DNA of 64,000 nucleotides, from assembly GCF_004923255.1 (NCBI RefSeq), contig NZ_QYRT01000001.1, forward strand, positions 1 to 64,000, read 5' to 3'. This DNA is from Subtercola vilae (GTDB taxonomy: Bacteria > Actinomycetota > Actinomycetes > Actinomycetales > Microbacteriaceae). Positions 8,627 through 16,879 of the stretch are shown here, piece after piece. Below the pieces are notes generated by a model, which worked only from the letters and a program-made list of their open reading frames with translations, did no database searches and was not told the origin of the DNA. Both the position numbers and the translations under genes were made by a program. Positions within the stretch are counted from its first letter, which is position 1; each line of letters opens with the position of its first letter.

Positions 8627-8842
8627 ATGACCGAACTCGACCCCGCCTCGACCCTCCGACGCCCCGCCTACGCCACCCTCGTGGCCTACGGCTCGATCGT
8701 CATTGCGTTCGGCCTGCTCGTCACCGTGCTGGGCCTCGTCTTCGCTCCCGGGCTCACCGCTCTGGGCCTCGCCCTTGCCGCGTTCGGCGGCATGTTCGCA
8801 GCATTCGGGGCGTTTCTCTTCTACTTCGCCGTACGTTCGTAA
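8627..8842 (+). CDS. Small two-helix membrane protein
   Basis: 71 residues: a 20-residue polar N-terminus, then two hydrophobic hairpin segments (ATLVAYGSIVIAFGLLVTVL and ALGLALAAFGGMFAAFGAFL). No family recognised. Its own leaderless-type promoter supports it being a real gene. Confidence 0.6.
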   Translation: MTELDPASTLRRPAYATLVAYGSIVIAFGLLVTVLGLVFAPGLTALGLALAAFGGMFAAFGAFLFYFAVRS

Positions 8843-8895
8843 CTCTTCGGGCCCCATGACGGCCGGATGCCCGTTTAAGGGGATGCCCCTGCCGG

Positions 8896-9159
8896 TTGTG
8901 GCGTCACGTGACCACGTCGGGATCGCGCGATCATAGAGTTGTAGCGCCAGAGAGAGCGGCACGAGCGGCCTTGATCTCGGCCGACGACGCCGTGAGATTG
9001 ACGGGCGCATCAGGGTCAAGCGCCTACGCCGCCCTGAAGCGTCTCGTCGCCGCGGGAATCATTCATGACGTCACGCATCGAAAGCGCAATCAGGTCTGGG
9101 CCGCCACCGATATTCTCGACGAAATGACGAGAGGCCCACCGCAGCAGTGCTGCAGATGA
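8896..9159 (+). pseudogene. C-terminal remnant of a Fic-family protein
   Basis: From about 8935 the frame encodes a winged-helix tail very like the C-terminus of Fic/DOC AMP-transferase proteins: ...ADDAVRLTGASGSSAYAAL, then AGIIHDVTHRKRNQVWAATD and ILDEM. The catalytic Fic core (HxFxDGNGR) is absent upstream, and the first residues up to 8935 do not fit the family. The open frame has no good start. It is therefore a decayed 3' end, lying next to tRNA-Leu, a common integration site. Confidence 0.6.
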
Positions 9160-9166
9160 GCCTCTC
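9129..9166 (-). terminator. Hairpin downstream of tRNA-Leu
   Basis: GAGAGGC (9129-9135) pairs with GCCTCTC (9160-9166), with further pairing inside. It lies just past the 3' end of tRNA-Leu on the minus strand and overlaps the Fic remnant's end. The T-rich stretch after it is weak, so termination is only possible. Confidence 0.35.
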
Positions 9167-9174
9167 AATGCTGG

Positions 9175-9258
9175 TGCGCGAAGGGGGACTTGAACCCCCA
9201 CGTCCTTACGAACACACGGACCTGAACCGTGCGCGTCTACCAATTCCGCCACTCGCGC
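9175..9258 (-). tRNA. tRNA-Leu(CAG)
   Basis: An 84-nt long-variable-arm tRNA. Acceptor GCGCGAG pairs with TTCGCGC, the D-loop contains GGTAGACGC, the anticodon loop is TTCAGGT with anticodon CAG, and the T arm is GGGGGTTCAAGTCCCCC. The CCA end is not encoded. It lies upstream of fhaA as in other actinobacteria. Confidence 0.95.
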
Positions 9259-9467
9259 CAACTCAGCGAGGTTAGCACCCTTGGGGCGGTTTGTGAAAAC
9301 CGAGGGCAGTGCGTCCACCCGACACTGCACGGCAAAGCGGGCCAATAAACCGCCTCGCATGTCACCCCGCAGGGCATTAACACCCCAGACAGGTACCATC
9401 TGACGTAGCATTCATGCCTGCAGAGTGTGCGCGACGATCTGTTGCGCCCACCGAACATGGGAGACGC

Positions 9468-10235
9468 GTGGGAATACTGGACAACTTCGAGAAGGGTCTC
9501 GAACGTGCCGTCAACGGCGCCTTTGCCAAGACTTTTCGCTCGGGGCTGCAGCCGGTTGAGATCGGCTCCGCTCTGAAGCGCGAGCTCGACACGAAGGCCG
9601 CCGTCGTCTCGCGCGAGCGCATTCTGGTTCCCAACAGCTTCGTCGTGAACCTCGGGCAAAGCGACTTCGAGCGCATGAGCGCGCTCGGGGCCACCCTCAT
9701 CGACGACCTCGTGCAGATCGTTCAGAAGCACGCCACGGCGCAGAGCTTCCAGTTCGCCGGCGGTATCAGTGTGACCCTCGCCGAGGTGCCGCGGCTGAGC
9801 GCCGGTCTGCTCGAGGTCGAGAGTTCGACCATCCAGCGCGACGTGACGTGGATGCCCGTGCTCGACGTCGCGGGCAAGCGCTACCCCATCACCCAGTCGC
9901 GCACGGTCATCGGGCGAGGCCACGATGCTGACATCACCGTCGAAGACACCGGCATCTCGCGCAAACACATCGAGGTGGTGTGGGATGGCAAACGTGCTGA
10001 AGCACGAGACCTCGACTCGACGAACGGTTCGCAGCTGAACGGCCAGGCGTTCAAACGAGCCGTCATCGAGCCCGATTCAGTGATTCAGATCGGCCGCACC
10101 CGGGTCGTCTTCCGGGTGCTGGCGCAGTCGGCCTCGGCTTCGGCCGCCGGCTCACCAGCGTCGCCGTCGCCCTCCGCACCCGCGCCGGCAGACGGCCCGC
10201 CCCCGGCGGCAGAACCGTTCAGGTGGGATCTATGA
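9468..10235 (+). CDS. fhaA: FHA-domain protein FhaA
   Basis: 255 residues from the GTG at 9468, preceded by GGGAG; the ATG at 9414 is unlikely because its extra residues lack family similarity. The N-terminal DUF3662 domain (GILDNFEKGLERAVNGAF onward, to about 125) is followed by a short linker and an FHA domain (about 140-205) with G149-R150, S164-R-K-H and N186-G187, the phosphothreonine-binding set. A proline/alanine-rich tail follows. FhaA binds threonine-phosphorylated partners of PknA/PknB and regulates peptidoglycan synthesis. First gene of the seven-gene operon; it overlaps fhaB by ATGA. Confidence 0.93.
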   Translation: MGILDNFEKGLERAVNGAFAKTFRSGLQPVEIGSALKRELDTKAAVVSRERILVPNSFVVNLGQSDFERMSALGATLIDDLVQIVQKHATAQSFQFAGGISVTLAEVPRLSAGLLEVESSTIQRDVTWMPVLDVAGKRYPITQSRTVIGRGHDADITVEDTGISRKHIEVVWDGKRAEARDLDSTNGSQLNGQAFKRAVIEPDSVIQIGRTRVVFRVLAQSASASAAGSPASPSPSAPAPADGPPPAAEPFRWDL

Positions 10236-10921
10236 GTGAACTCACTCTTCTCATTCTGCGGTTCGGCTTTCTCGCCGTGCTCTGGGTCTTCGTATTCGTC
10301 ATCGTGTATGCGATGCGATCAGACCTGTTCGGGCAGCGCGTTCGCAAGATGCGCGAGCCGAGTGCCGCGCAGTCGGGCCAGGCCGGGCAGGCGTCGAGCC
10401 CGTTTCCGCAGAACGCTGCGGCCGCCGCAGGCGGGGCGAGCGCAGCAGGCGGCGCCGTAGCCGGGGCCGCTGCAACTCCCGCCCCGGCCGGCAAAGTCGT
10501 CGGTGCCGCCGCCACGAACACCCCGCTGCCGTCGACTCACCCACCGACCCCGGCCCCGCAGTCGAAGATTCCCGTGTTCACCCCCCTCGCCGGCTCGACC
10601 GCCGGCGTGCATCCGCGTGCCACCACCAGCAATGCGCACAAGCTGGTCATCACCTCCGGCGCCAAGGCCGGAACCGAGATCGAGCTGGGCGTCGACCCGC
10701 TCACCATCGGCCGGTCGACAGACTCGAGCGTGGTCATTCGCGACGACTACACCTCAACTCACCATGCACGCCTTCTGAACTGGAACAACGAGTGGGTCAT
10801 TCAAGACCTCGACTCAACGAACGGCACGTTTCTCGACGGAAAACGTGTCACCCAACCCACTGCCGTTGCGCTGAACACGCCCATCAAGATCGGTTCCACC
10901 AGTTTTGAGCTCAGGCGTTAG
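10232..10921 (+). CDS. fhaB: FHA-domain membrane protein FhaB/FipA
   Basis: 229 residues. One N-terminal membrane segment (about 5-27), then a long Ala/Gly/Pro linker (40-125), then an FHA domain (about 140-225) with G160-R161, S-T-H-H near 175 and STNG near 195-198. The D-D-Y-T stretch before the FHA His pair could be phosphorylated, as reported for this family. Its ATG overlaps the fhaA stop. It acts at the membrane with FtsZ/PbpA-type elongation and division partners in relatives. Confidence 0.9.
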   Translation: MSELTLLILRFGFLAVLWVFVFVIVYAMRSDLFGQRVRKMREPSAAQSGQAGQASSPFPQNAAAAAGGASAAGGAVAGAAATPAPAGKVVGAAATNTPLPSTHPPTPAPQSKIPVFTPLAGSTAGVHPRATTSNAHKLVITSGAKAGTEIELGVDPLTIGRSTDSSVVIRDDYTSTHHARLLNWNNEWVIQDLDSTNGTFLDGKRVTQPTAVALNTPIKIGSTSFELRR

Positions 10922-10937
10922 GGGCACGGGCAGAACA

Positions 10938-12182
10938 ATGGCGTTAGTGACCGAAAGTGCGGCCGTCTCCCATGTGGGCAAGGTGCGCTCGAACAACCAA
11001 GACAGCGGGTACGCCGGGCAGTCTCTGTTCGCGGTCGCCGACGGCATGGGGGGCCACGCGGGCGGCGACGTCGCGAGTGCTCTCGCACTGAACAAGCTGC
11101 TCGAGATCGACGGCGAGTACAGTTCGGCCGTCGACGCCGAGTTCGCGCTGCAGGAGGCCATTGTCAGCGCGAATGCCATTCTGGCCGAGGCCGTGTACGA
11201 GCATCCGGAGCTCACCGGCATGGGCACCACGCTCAGCGCCCTCGTGCGCGTCGGCCACAGCGTCGCCCTGGCACACATCGGCGACTCCCGTATCTACCGT
11301 TTTCGCGACGGCAAGCTCGCCCAGATCACCACCGACCACACCTTCGTGCAGCGGCTCGTCGACAACGGCCGCATCACCGCCGAAGAGGCGAAGGTGCATC
11401 CGCGCCGATCGGTGCTCATGCGCGTGCTCGGCGACGTCGATTCGACTCCCGATGTCGACCTGCAGGTCATGGACACCCGGCCGGGCGACCGCTGGCTGCT
11501 CTGCTCCGACGGCCTCACCGGCGTGGTCGACAACGACCAGATCGCCGCGGCCCTCGCCGAGAACCCGTCTCCGCAGGCCGTCGCCGATGTTCTGGTCAAA
11601 GAGAGCCTCGACCACGGCGCACCCGACAACGTGACCGTCGTCATCGTCGACATCAGCGAGTCGTTCACCGGCAGCACCTACATCGCCCAGACGGTGGGGG
11701 CGGCGTCGCGGCCCATCGCGTTCGGCGGTGGCAGTGGTCGCCGTTCGACCCGGATGCCCGGCCTCCGCCTGCACCCGCGCGTGGGCCCCACCCAGCCCTC
11801 GCACTTCGAAGCCCAGTCTGACGACTACCTCGACGAGCTCATCGACGAAGACCGCAGAAGAAGCCGTCGGCGCAAGCTCACCTGGCTCATCGGCAGCATC
11901 GTCGTGGTGCTCGCCATTGCTCTGGGTCTGTTCATCAGCTACCAGTGGACCCAGAGCCGCTACTTCGTGGGCGAGTCGAACGGCCATGTGGCCGTCTACC
12001 AGGGCATCCAGCAGTCGATCGGCCCGATCTCCCTGTCACACGTGTACCAGGAGACGACCATCACCGTCGACAATCTGCCCAGCTACACCAAGTCGCAGGT
12101 GCAGAACACGATCAGTGCCGATTCGATCGCCGCCGCCCAGAAAGTCGTGCAGAACCTCGAGCAGGCGGCCGGCAATGGCTGA
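10938..12182 (+). CDS. pstP: PP2C-type Ser/Thr phosphatase PstP
   Basis: 414 residues. Cytosolic PP2C domain (about 1-240) with metal-binding motifs S-N-N-Q-D (18-22), A-D-G-M-G-G (34-39), G-D-S-R-I-Y-R, C-S-D-G-L-T and D-N-V-T. A basic linker, one membrane helix (about 315-337) and a 77-residue extracellular tail follow. PstP removes phosphates placed by PknA and PknB. Start at 10938 because VTESAAVSHVGKVRSNNQD is the family N-terminus. Overlaps the next gene by eight bases. Confidence 0.95.
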   Translation: MALVTESAAVSHVGKVRSNNQDSGYAGQSLFAVADGMGGHAGGDVASALALNKLLEIDGEYSSAVDAEFALQEAIVSANAILAEAVYEHPELTGMGTTLSALVRVGHSVALAHIGDSRIYRFRDGKLAQITTDHTFVQRLVDNGRITAEEAKVHPRRSVLMRVLGDVDSTPDVDLQVMDTRPGDRWLLCSDGLTGVVDNDQIAAALAENPSPQAVADVLVKESLDHGAPDNVTVVIVDISESFTGSTYIAQTVGAASRPIAFGGGSGRRSTRMPGLRLHPRVGPTQPSHFEAQSDDYLDELIDEDRRRSRRRKLTWLIGSIVVVLAIALGLFISYQWTQSRYFVGESNGHVAVYQGIQQSIGPISLSHVYQETTITVDNLPSYTKSQVQNTISADSIAAAQKVVQNLEQAAGNG

Positions 12183-13578
12183 CCCGGGCGTCATGACGAT
12201 CGTGAACTCCGTTCAGCCCGCGACGGGGCTGCGGCCGCCTCGGCGCATCCGTGTGCCCGAGAAGCTCCGCAACCTCGAACTCTTTCTGCTGCTGTTCTCG
12301 TGCGCCATCAACGCTGGGGCCGTGGTCATGGTGCAGCTGGGCGCGCTCGGCAGCATTGACGTCGGCCAACTCGTGCTGCTCGGCGCCGGCCTCTCGATAC
12401 TCGTCATCGGCGCCCACACCGCACTGCGGTTCGTGGCGCCGAACGCCGACCCGTTCATCCTGCCGATCGCCACGCTGCTGAACGGCATCGGCATCGCCGA
12501 GATCTACCGCATCGACATCGAAATGAACCAGACCGGCTGGGACAGCACGGCCGTTCGGCAGGTCGTGTGGAGCGCCCTCGCCATCGCCATTGCCCTCGCC
12601 GTCATTGTGGCCCTCCGAAACCACCGGGTGCTGCAGCGCTACACCTACGTCTTCATGGTCATCTCAGGCATTCTGCTGCTGCTGCCGATTCTGCCCGGCA
12701 TCGGCAAAGAGGTCTACGGCGCACGGGTGTGGATCGGCATCGGCCCGCTCTCGTTCCAGCCCGGTGAGGTGGCCAAGATCGCCCTCGCCATCTTCTTCGC
12801 CGGCTACCTCGTCTCGCGCCGCGACAGCCTCTCGTTCGTGGGTCACAAGTTTCTCGGCATGCGGTTTCCGCGCGCCAGAGACCTCGGCCCGATTCTTGTC
12901 ATCTGGGCTGCCTCGATGGGCGTCATCATCTTTCAGCACGACCTGGGCACGGCGCTTTTGTACTTCGGCCTGTTCGTCGTCATGATCTACGTGGCCACCG
13001 CGCGGCTCAGCTGGGTCATCCTCGGCGTCGGGCTCTTTCTGGCCGGTGCCCTCGTCGCCAGCCAGGTGCTCACCTACGTCAACGACCGCTTCTCGAACTG
13101 GTTGAACCCATTTGCACAGAGCACGTACGACGAGATCGGCGGCAGCTACCAACTGGTTCAGGGCCTCTTCGGCCTCGCCAACGGCGGTCTCATCGGCACC
13201 GGCCTGGGTGGTGGCCAACCGAGCATCACCCCGCTCGCCCAGAGCGACTACATCGTGGCCAGCCTCGGCGAAGAGCTCGGTATGGCGGGCCTGTTCGCCA
13301 TCCTCAGCCTCTACCTGCTGTTCATCGCCAGGGGCCTTCGCATCAGCTTCTCTGGCACCGACGATTTCAGCCGCCTGCTCGGTATCGGCCTCACATTCGT
13401 CATCGCCCTGCAGTGCTTCATCGTTGTCGGGGGCGTCACCCGCGTCATCCCCCTCACCGGCCTCACCACACCCTTCCTCGCCGCCGGCGGCTCGTCTCTG
13501 GTGGCCAACTGGATGATCGTGGCCCTCCTGCTGCGGCTCTCAGACACAGTGCGCAATCAGCCAAGGCTGGTGGTCTAG
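12175..13578 (+). CDS. rodA: Peptidoglycan glycosyltransferase RodA (SEDS family)
   Basis: 467 residues from the ATG at 12175; a second in-frame ATG lies at 12193. About 12 membrane helices of the FtsW/RodA/SpoVE family. Signature stretches include F-Q-P-G-E-V-A-K-I, HDLGTALL with the key acidic residue, and P-L-T-G-L-T-T-P-F-L-A-A-G-G-S-S. RodA polymerises lipid II into glycan strands and works with a class B PBP; the next gene supplies that partner. Confidence 0.93.
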   Translation: MADPGVMTIVNSVQPATGLRPPRRIRVPEKLRNLELFLLLFSCAINAGAVVMVQLGALGSIDVGQLVLLGAGLSILVIGAHTALRFVAPNADPFILPIATLLNGIGIAEIYRIDIEMNQTGWDSTAVRQVVWSALAIAIALAVIVALRNHRVLQRYTYVFMVISGILLLLPILPGIGKEVYGARVWIGIGPLSFQPGEVAKIALAIFFAGYLVSRRDSLSFVGHKFLGMRFPRARDLGPILVIWAASMGVIIFQHDLGTALLYFGLFVVMIYVATARLSWVILGVGLFLAGALVASQVLTYVNDRFSNWLNPFAQSTYDEIGGSYQLVQGLFGLANGGLIGTGLGGGQPSITPLAQSDYIVASLGEELGMAGLFAILSLYLLFIARGLRISFSGTDDFSRLLGIGLTFVIALQCFIVVGGVTRVIPLTGLTTPFLAAGGSSLVANWMIVALLLRLSDTVRNQPRLVV

Positions 13579-13582
13579 GGCA

Positions 13583-15037
13583 ATGAACCGTGAACTCAAA
13601 CGCGTGACCATCGTCATTCTGGCCATGTTCGCCGCCCTCTTCGTCTCGGTCACGACCATCCAGTTCTTTTCAGCGGATGCCCTGGCGAACGATGCTCGCA
13701 ACGCTCGCACCATCAACGCGAGCTACTCGAAGCAGCGCGGGCCCATCCTTGTCGCCGGCCAACCGATCGCCCAGTCGGTGCCCTCGAACGACCAGTACAA
13801 GTATCAGCGCACCTACACGAACGGCCCGCTCTACAGCGCAGTGACCGGTTATTTCACACTCGACCAGGGCACCACCGGCATCGAGAGCGCCATGAATCAG
13901 GAGCTGAGCGGCACGTCAGACTCGCAGTTTCTCAGCCAGCTCAACAGCATCGTGACCGGTCAGAACCCGCAGGGCGCGTCGGTCGAACTCACCATCGACC
14001 CCAAGGTGCAGCAGGCCGCCTACGACGCCCTCGGCAGTCTGAAAGGCGCCGTCATCGCCGTCGACCCGAAGACCGGCCGCATTCTCGCTATGGTGTCAAA
14101 GCCCGATTACGACCCGAACATTCTGGCGGTGCACGACACCGACAAGGTCATCAGCACCTACAACGACTTGTTGAACAACGCGAATTCGCCCCTCATCAAC
14201 CGCACCCTCGACGGCGACCTCGACCCGCCCGGTTCGACCTTCAAGATCGTCACCTCATCGACCGCACTGCAGGCCGCCGGCCTCAGCGCCGACTATCAGC
14301 TGCCGAATCTCGACGGCTACCCGCTGCCGGGCAGCTCGTCGATTGTGCACAACGCGGGCGGTGGCACCTGCGGGCCCGGCGCCACCGTGAGCATCCAGAC
14401 CGCCTTCGTGCTCTCGTGCAACATTCCGATGGCCGAACTCGGCGTACAGATCGGTCGGCAGAAGCTCACCGACATGGCGAAGGCCTACGGCTACACCACC
14501 AGTTTCGACTCACCCATCCCCGTCGAAGCCAGCCAGTTTCCGAACATCGGCGACGATGCCCAGCTCGCACTCTCGTCGTTCGGCCAGGCGAGCGTTCGCT
14601 CGAGCCCCATGCAGATCGTCGAACAGTCGATGGCGGTAGCGAACGGCGGGGTGATCATGCAACCGAACCTCGTCGACAGCGTTCGGGCACCCGACCTCAC
14701 CGTTCTGAAGCAGTTCGAGGCGAAAACCCTCCAAACCCCCATCACTTCTATAACAGCTTCGACACTTTCGTCGTGGATGGTCGAGGCTGTCGATTCGGGC
14801 GCGGCGACTAATGCAAGAATAGATGGAGTCAAAGTGGCCGGCAAAACAGGAACTGCAGAGAACGGGGCGGGCGACCCGTACACCCTGTGGTTTACAGGTT
14901 TCGCTCCTGCAGACAACCCTCAGGTTGCGGTTGCAGTGGTGGTACAGAATGGCGGCGGACTAGGCGAATCCGGGACGGGCAACGATGTTGCTGCCCCGAT
15001 CGCCAAAAAAGTACTTGAGGCGGTGCTGAATAAATGA
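13583..15037 (+). CDS. pbpA: Class B penicillin-binding protein PbpA
   Basis: 484 residues. One N-terminal membrane anchor (8-30), a short dimerisation region, and a transpeptidase domain with S218-T-F-K221 (nucleophile serine), S278-C-N280 and K421-T-G423. The length matches the short PbpA of actinobacteria. It cross-links peptidoglycan next to RodA, at the cell surface. It lies four bases after rodA and overlaps pknA by ATGA, so coupling is tight. Confidence 0.95.
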   Translation: MNRELKRVTIVILAMFAALFVSVTTIQFFSADALANDARNARTINASYSKQRGPILVAGQPIAQSVPSNDQYKYQRTYTNGPLYSAVTGYFTLDQGTTGIESAMNQELSGTSDSQFLSQLNSIVTGQNPQGASVELTIDPKVQQAAYDALGSLKGAVIAVDPKTGRILAMVSKPDYDPNILAVHDTDKVISTYNDLLNNANSPLINRTLDGDLDPPGSTFKIVTSSTALQAAGLSADYQLPNLDGYPLPGSSSIVHNAGGGTCGPGATVSIQTAFVLSCNIPMAELGVQIGRQKLTDMAKAYGYTTSFDSPIPVEASQFPNIGDDAQLALSSFGQASVRSSPMQIVEQSMAVANGGVIMQPNLVDSVRAPDLTVLKQFEAKTLQTPITSITASTLSSWMVEAVDSGAATNARIDGVKVAGKTGTAENGAGDPYTLWFTGFAPADNPQVAVAVVVQNGGGLGESGTGNDVAAPIAKKVLEAVLNK

Positions 15038-16809
15038 GACCCACAGCAGGGCTCACCTTCGGGGGAAGGTACGAGCTGTCGACGCGTATCGCGATCGGCG
15101 GCATGGGCGAGGTGTGGCAGGCGACCGACTTGGTCATCGGCCGCAATGTCGCCATCAAGATCTTGAAAGACGAGTATCTCGGCGACCCCGGGTTTCTCGA
15201 GCGTTTTCGCGCTGAAGCGCGCCACGCTGCCCTCGTGAACCACGAAGGCATTGCGAACGTCTTCGACTACGGAGAAGAAGAGGGCAGCGCGTACCTGGTC
15301 ATGGAACTCGTGCCGGGCGAAGCCCTGTCGGTCATCCTCGACCGTGAGCACGTGCTGTCGACCGACCGCGTTCTCGACATCATCGCCCAGACCGCGTCGG
15401 CCCTGCAGGCCGCTCACAACGCCGGCCTCGTTCACCGTGACATCAAGCCGGGCAACCTGCTGATCACGCCGGATGGCCGGGTCAAGATCACCGACTTCGG
15501 AATCGCCCGCATCGCCGACCAGGTTCCGCTCACCGCCACCGGGCAGGTCATGGGTACGGTGCAGTACCTCTCGCCCGAACAGGCCAGCGGCCAGTCGGCG
15601 TCGTCGACCACCGATATCTACTCTCTCGGAATCGTCGCCTACGAGTGCCTCGCGGGCAAGCGTCCGTTCAGCGGCGAGTCGCAGGTAGCCATTGCGATGG
15701 CCCAGATCAACGATGTTCCGCCCGACCTGCCCGTCACCATCGCCGAGCCGGTGCGCAATCTCGTATTCTCGTGCATCGCCAAGAAGCCAGCAGACCGGCC
15801 CGCCTCGACGGCCGCCCTCGCGCGTGCTGCGACGGCGCTTCGCCAGGGTGATGTCGCCCTGGCTGCTGCCGCTGTGCCCGCCGTTCTCGGCAACCGCGCC
15901 GCACCGATCGACACCGCCACCATGCTCATGCCGTCAGCTGGCGCAACCCAGGCGACCACCGTGCTCGGCATGGCTGGCGCGGGTGCCACAGTGGCCAATC
16001 CGTTGGCCTTCCCGCCCGACGAGAACATCGACGGCGAGGTCGTACCCACGAAGAAGCGTTCTCCGTGGACCTGGCCGCTCATCGTTCTGATCATCATTCT
16101 CGCTCTGGTACTGGCGGGCACCATCTACGCTCTCGCCACGGGCAACAAGACGAGCACGCCGGTAACCTCCAGCGCGCCGCCCAGCTCGAGCGCTCCGGCA
16201 ACACCCAGTAAGACACCCACACCCACGCCCACCGCCACCTCGAACACGGTGGTTGTGAACGACAAAGACCTCATCGGCAAGACCTTCGATGCGGCCTCTG
16301 CCATCCTCGTCGGCCAGGGTCTCAGCGCCAATCGCGTGGTGAAGAACGCGGCTCCGAGCGCCGACATGGTCGATGTCGTCTATCAGGCCACCCCTGTCGG
16401 CAACATCGCCAAGGGTACCACCGTCGACCTCACCGTCTACGGCGATGCCGTCGCACCGCCCGCGCCCACCTCGACTCCCACGTCGACACCGGCCAAGGTC
16501 AGCACCAATGCCACCTTCGTGGTGTCATGGGCCGCGTACAGCTGCCCGTCGGGGTACAACCTGACGAGCTACGACCTCGATGCAGGCGGCGCAACGGTCG
16601 CCATCGCCCCCGGCACCAATCCGGCTGCAACCCTCATCGCTCCCGCCGTGGCTGAGACCATCAACATCTCGTACAAGGTGACCTGCTCGGCAACCGGAGC
16701 GTCGAGCGGTCTGCAGTCGGCCTCGTCACCTGCTCTGGCGCTCGTCATCACTGCTCCGGCAACCACACCCCCGACGACAAGTGCGACTCCCGCACCTCTG
16801 GCACCCTGA
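15034..16809 (+). CDS. pknA: Ser/Thr kinase PknA with PASTA and FN3-like outer part
   Basis: 591 residues. Kinase domain about 13-275: glycine loop G-G-M-G-E-V, K42, H134-R-D136, D154-F-G, and TATG before the APE-like SPEQ. Juxtamembrane region carries T-M-L and T-T-V-L segments likely to be phosphorylated and read by FHA domains. Membrane helix about 348-370. The outside has a Thr/Pro linker, one PASTA-like repeat and a second beta-rich domain with two cysteines that looks fibronectin-like. Typical PknA has little extracellular part, so this one is long. ATGA overlap with pbpA. Confidence 0.93.
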   Translation: MRPTAGLTFGGRYELSTRIAIGGMGEVWQATDLVIGRNVAIKILKDEYLGDPGFLERFRAEARHAALVNHEGIANVFDYGEEEGSAYLVMELVPGEALSVILDREHVLSTDRVLDIIAQTASALQAAHNAGLVHRDIKPGNLLITPDGRVKITDFGIARIADQVPLTATGQVMGTVQYLSPEQASGQSASSTTDIYSLGIVAYECLAGKRPFSGESQVAIAMAQINDVPPDLPVTIAEPVRNLVFSCIAKKPADRPASTAALARAATALRQGDVALAAAAVPAVLGNRAAPIDTATMLMPSAGATQATTVLGMAGAGATVANPLAFPPDENIDGEVVPTKKRSPWTWPLIVLIIILALVLAGTIYALATGNKTSTPVTSSAPPSSSAPATPSKTPTPTPTATSNTVVVNDKDLIGKTFDAASAILVGQGLSANRVVKNAAPSADMVDVVYQATPVGNIAKGTTVDLTVYGDAVAPPAPTSTPTSTPAKVSTNATFVVSWAAYSCPSGYNLTSYDLDAGGATVAIAPGTNPAATLIAPAVAETINISYKVTCSATGASSGLQSASSPALALVITAPATTPPTTSATPAPLAP

Positions 16810-16879
16810 ACCCAACCGCTTCCGCTCATCCAACACCTACCGACCCTGGTTCACCGCCAGCAGACCCTGGAGCTCTACT

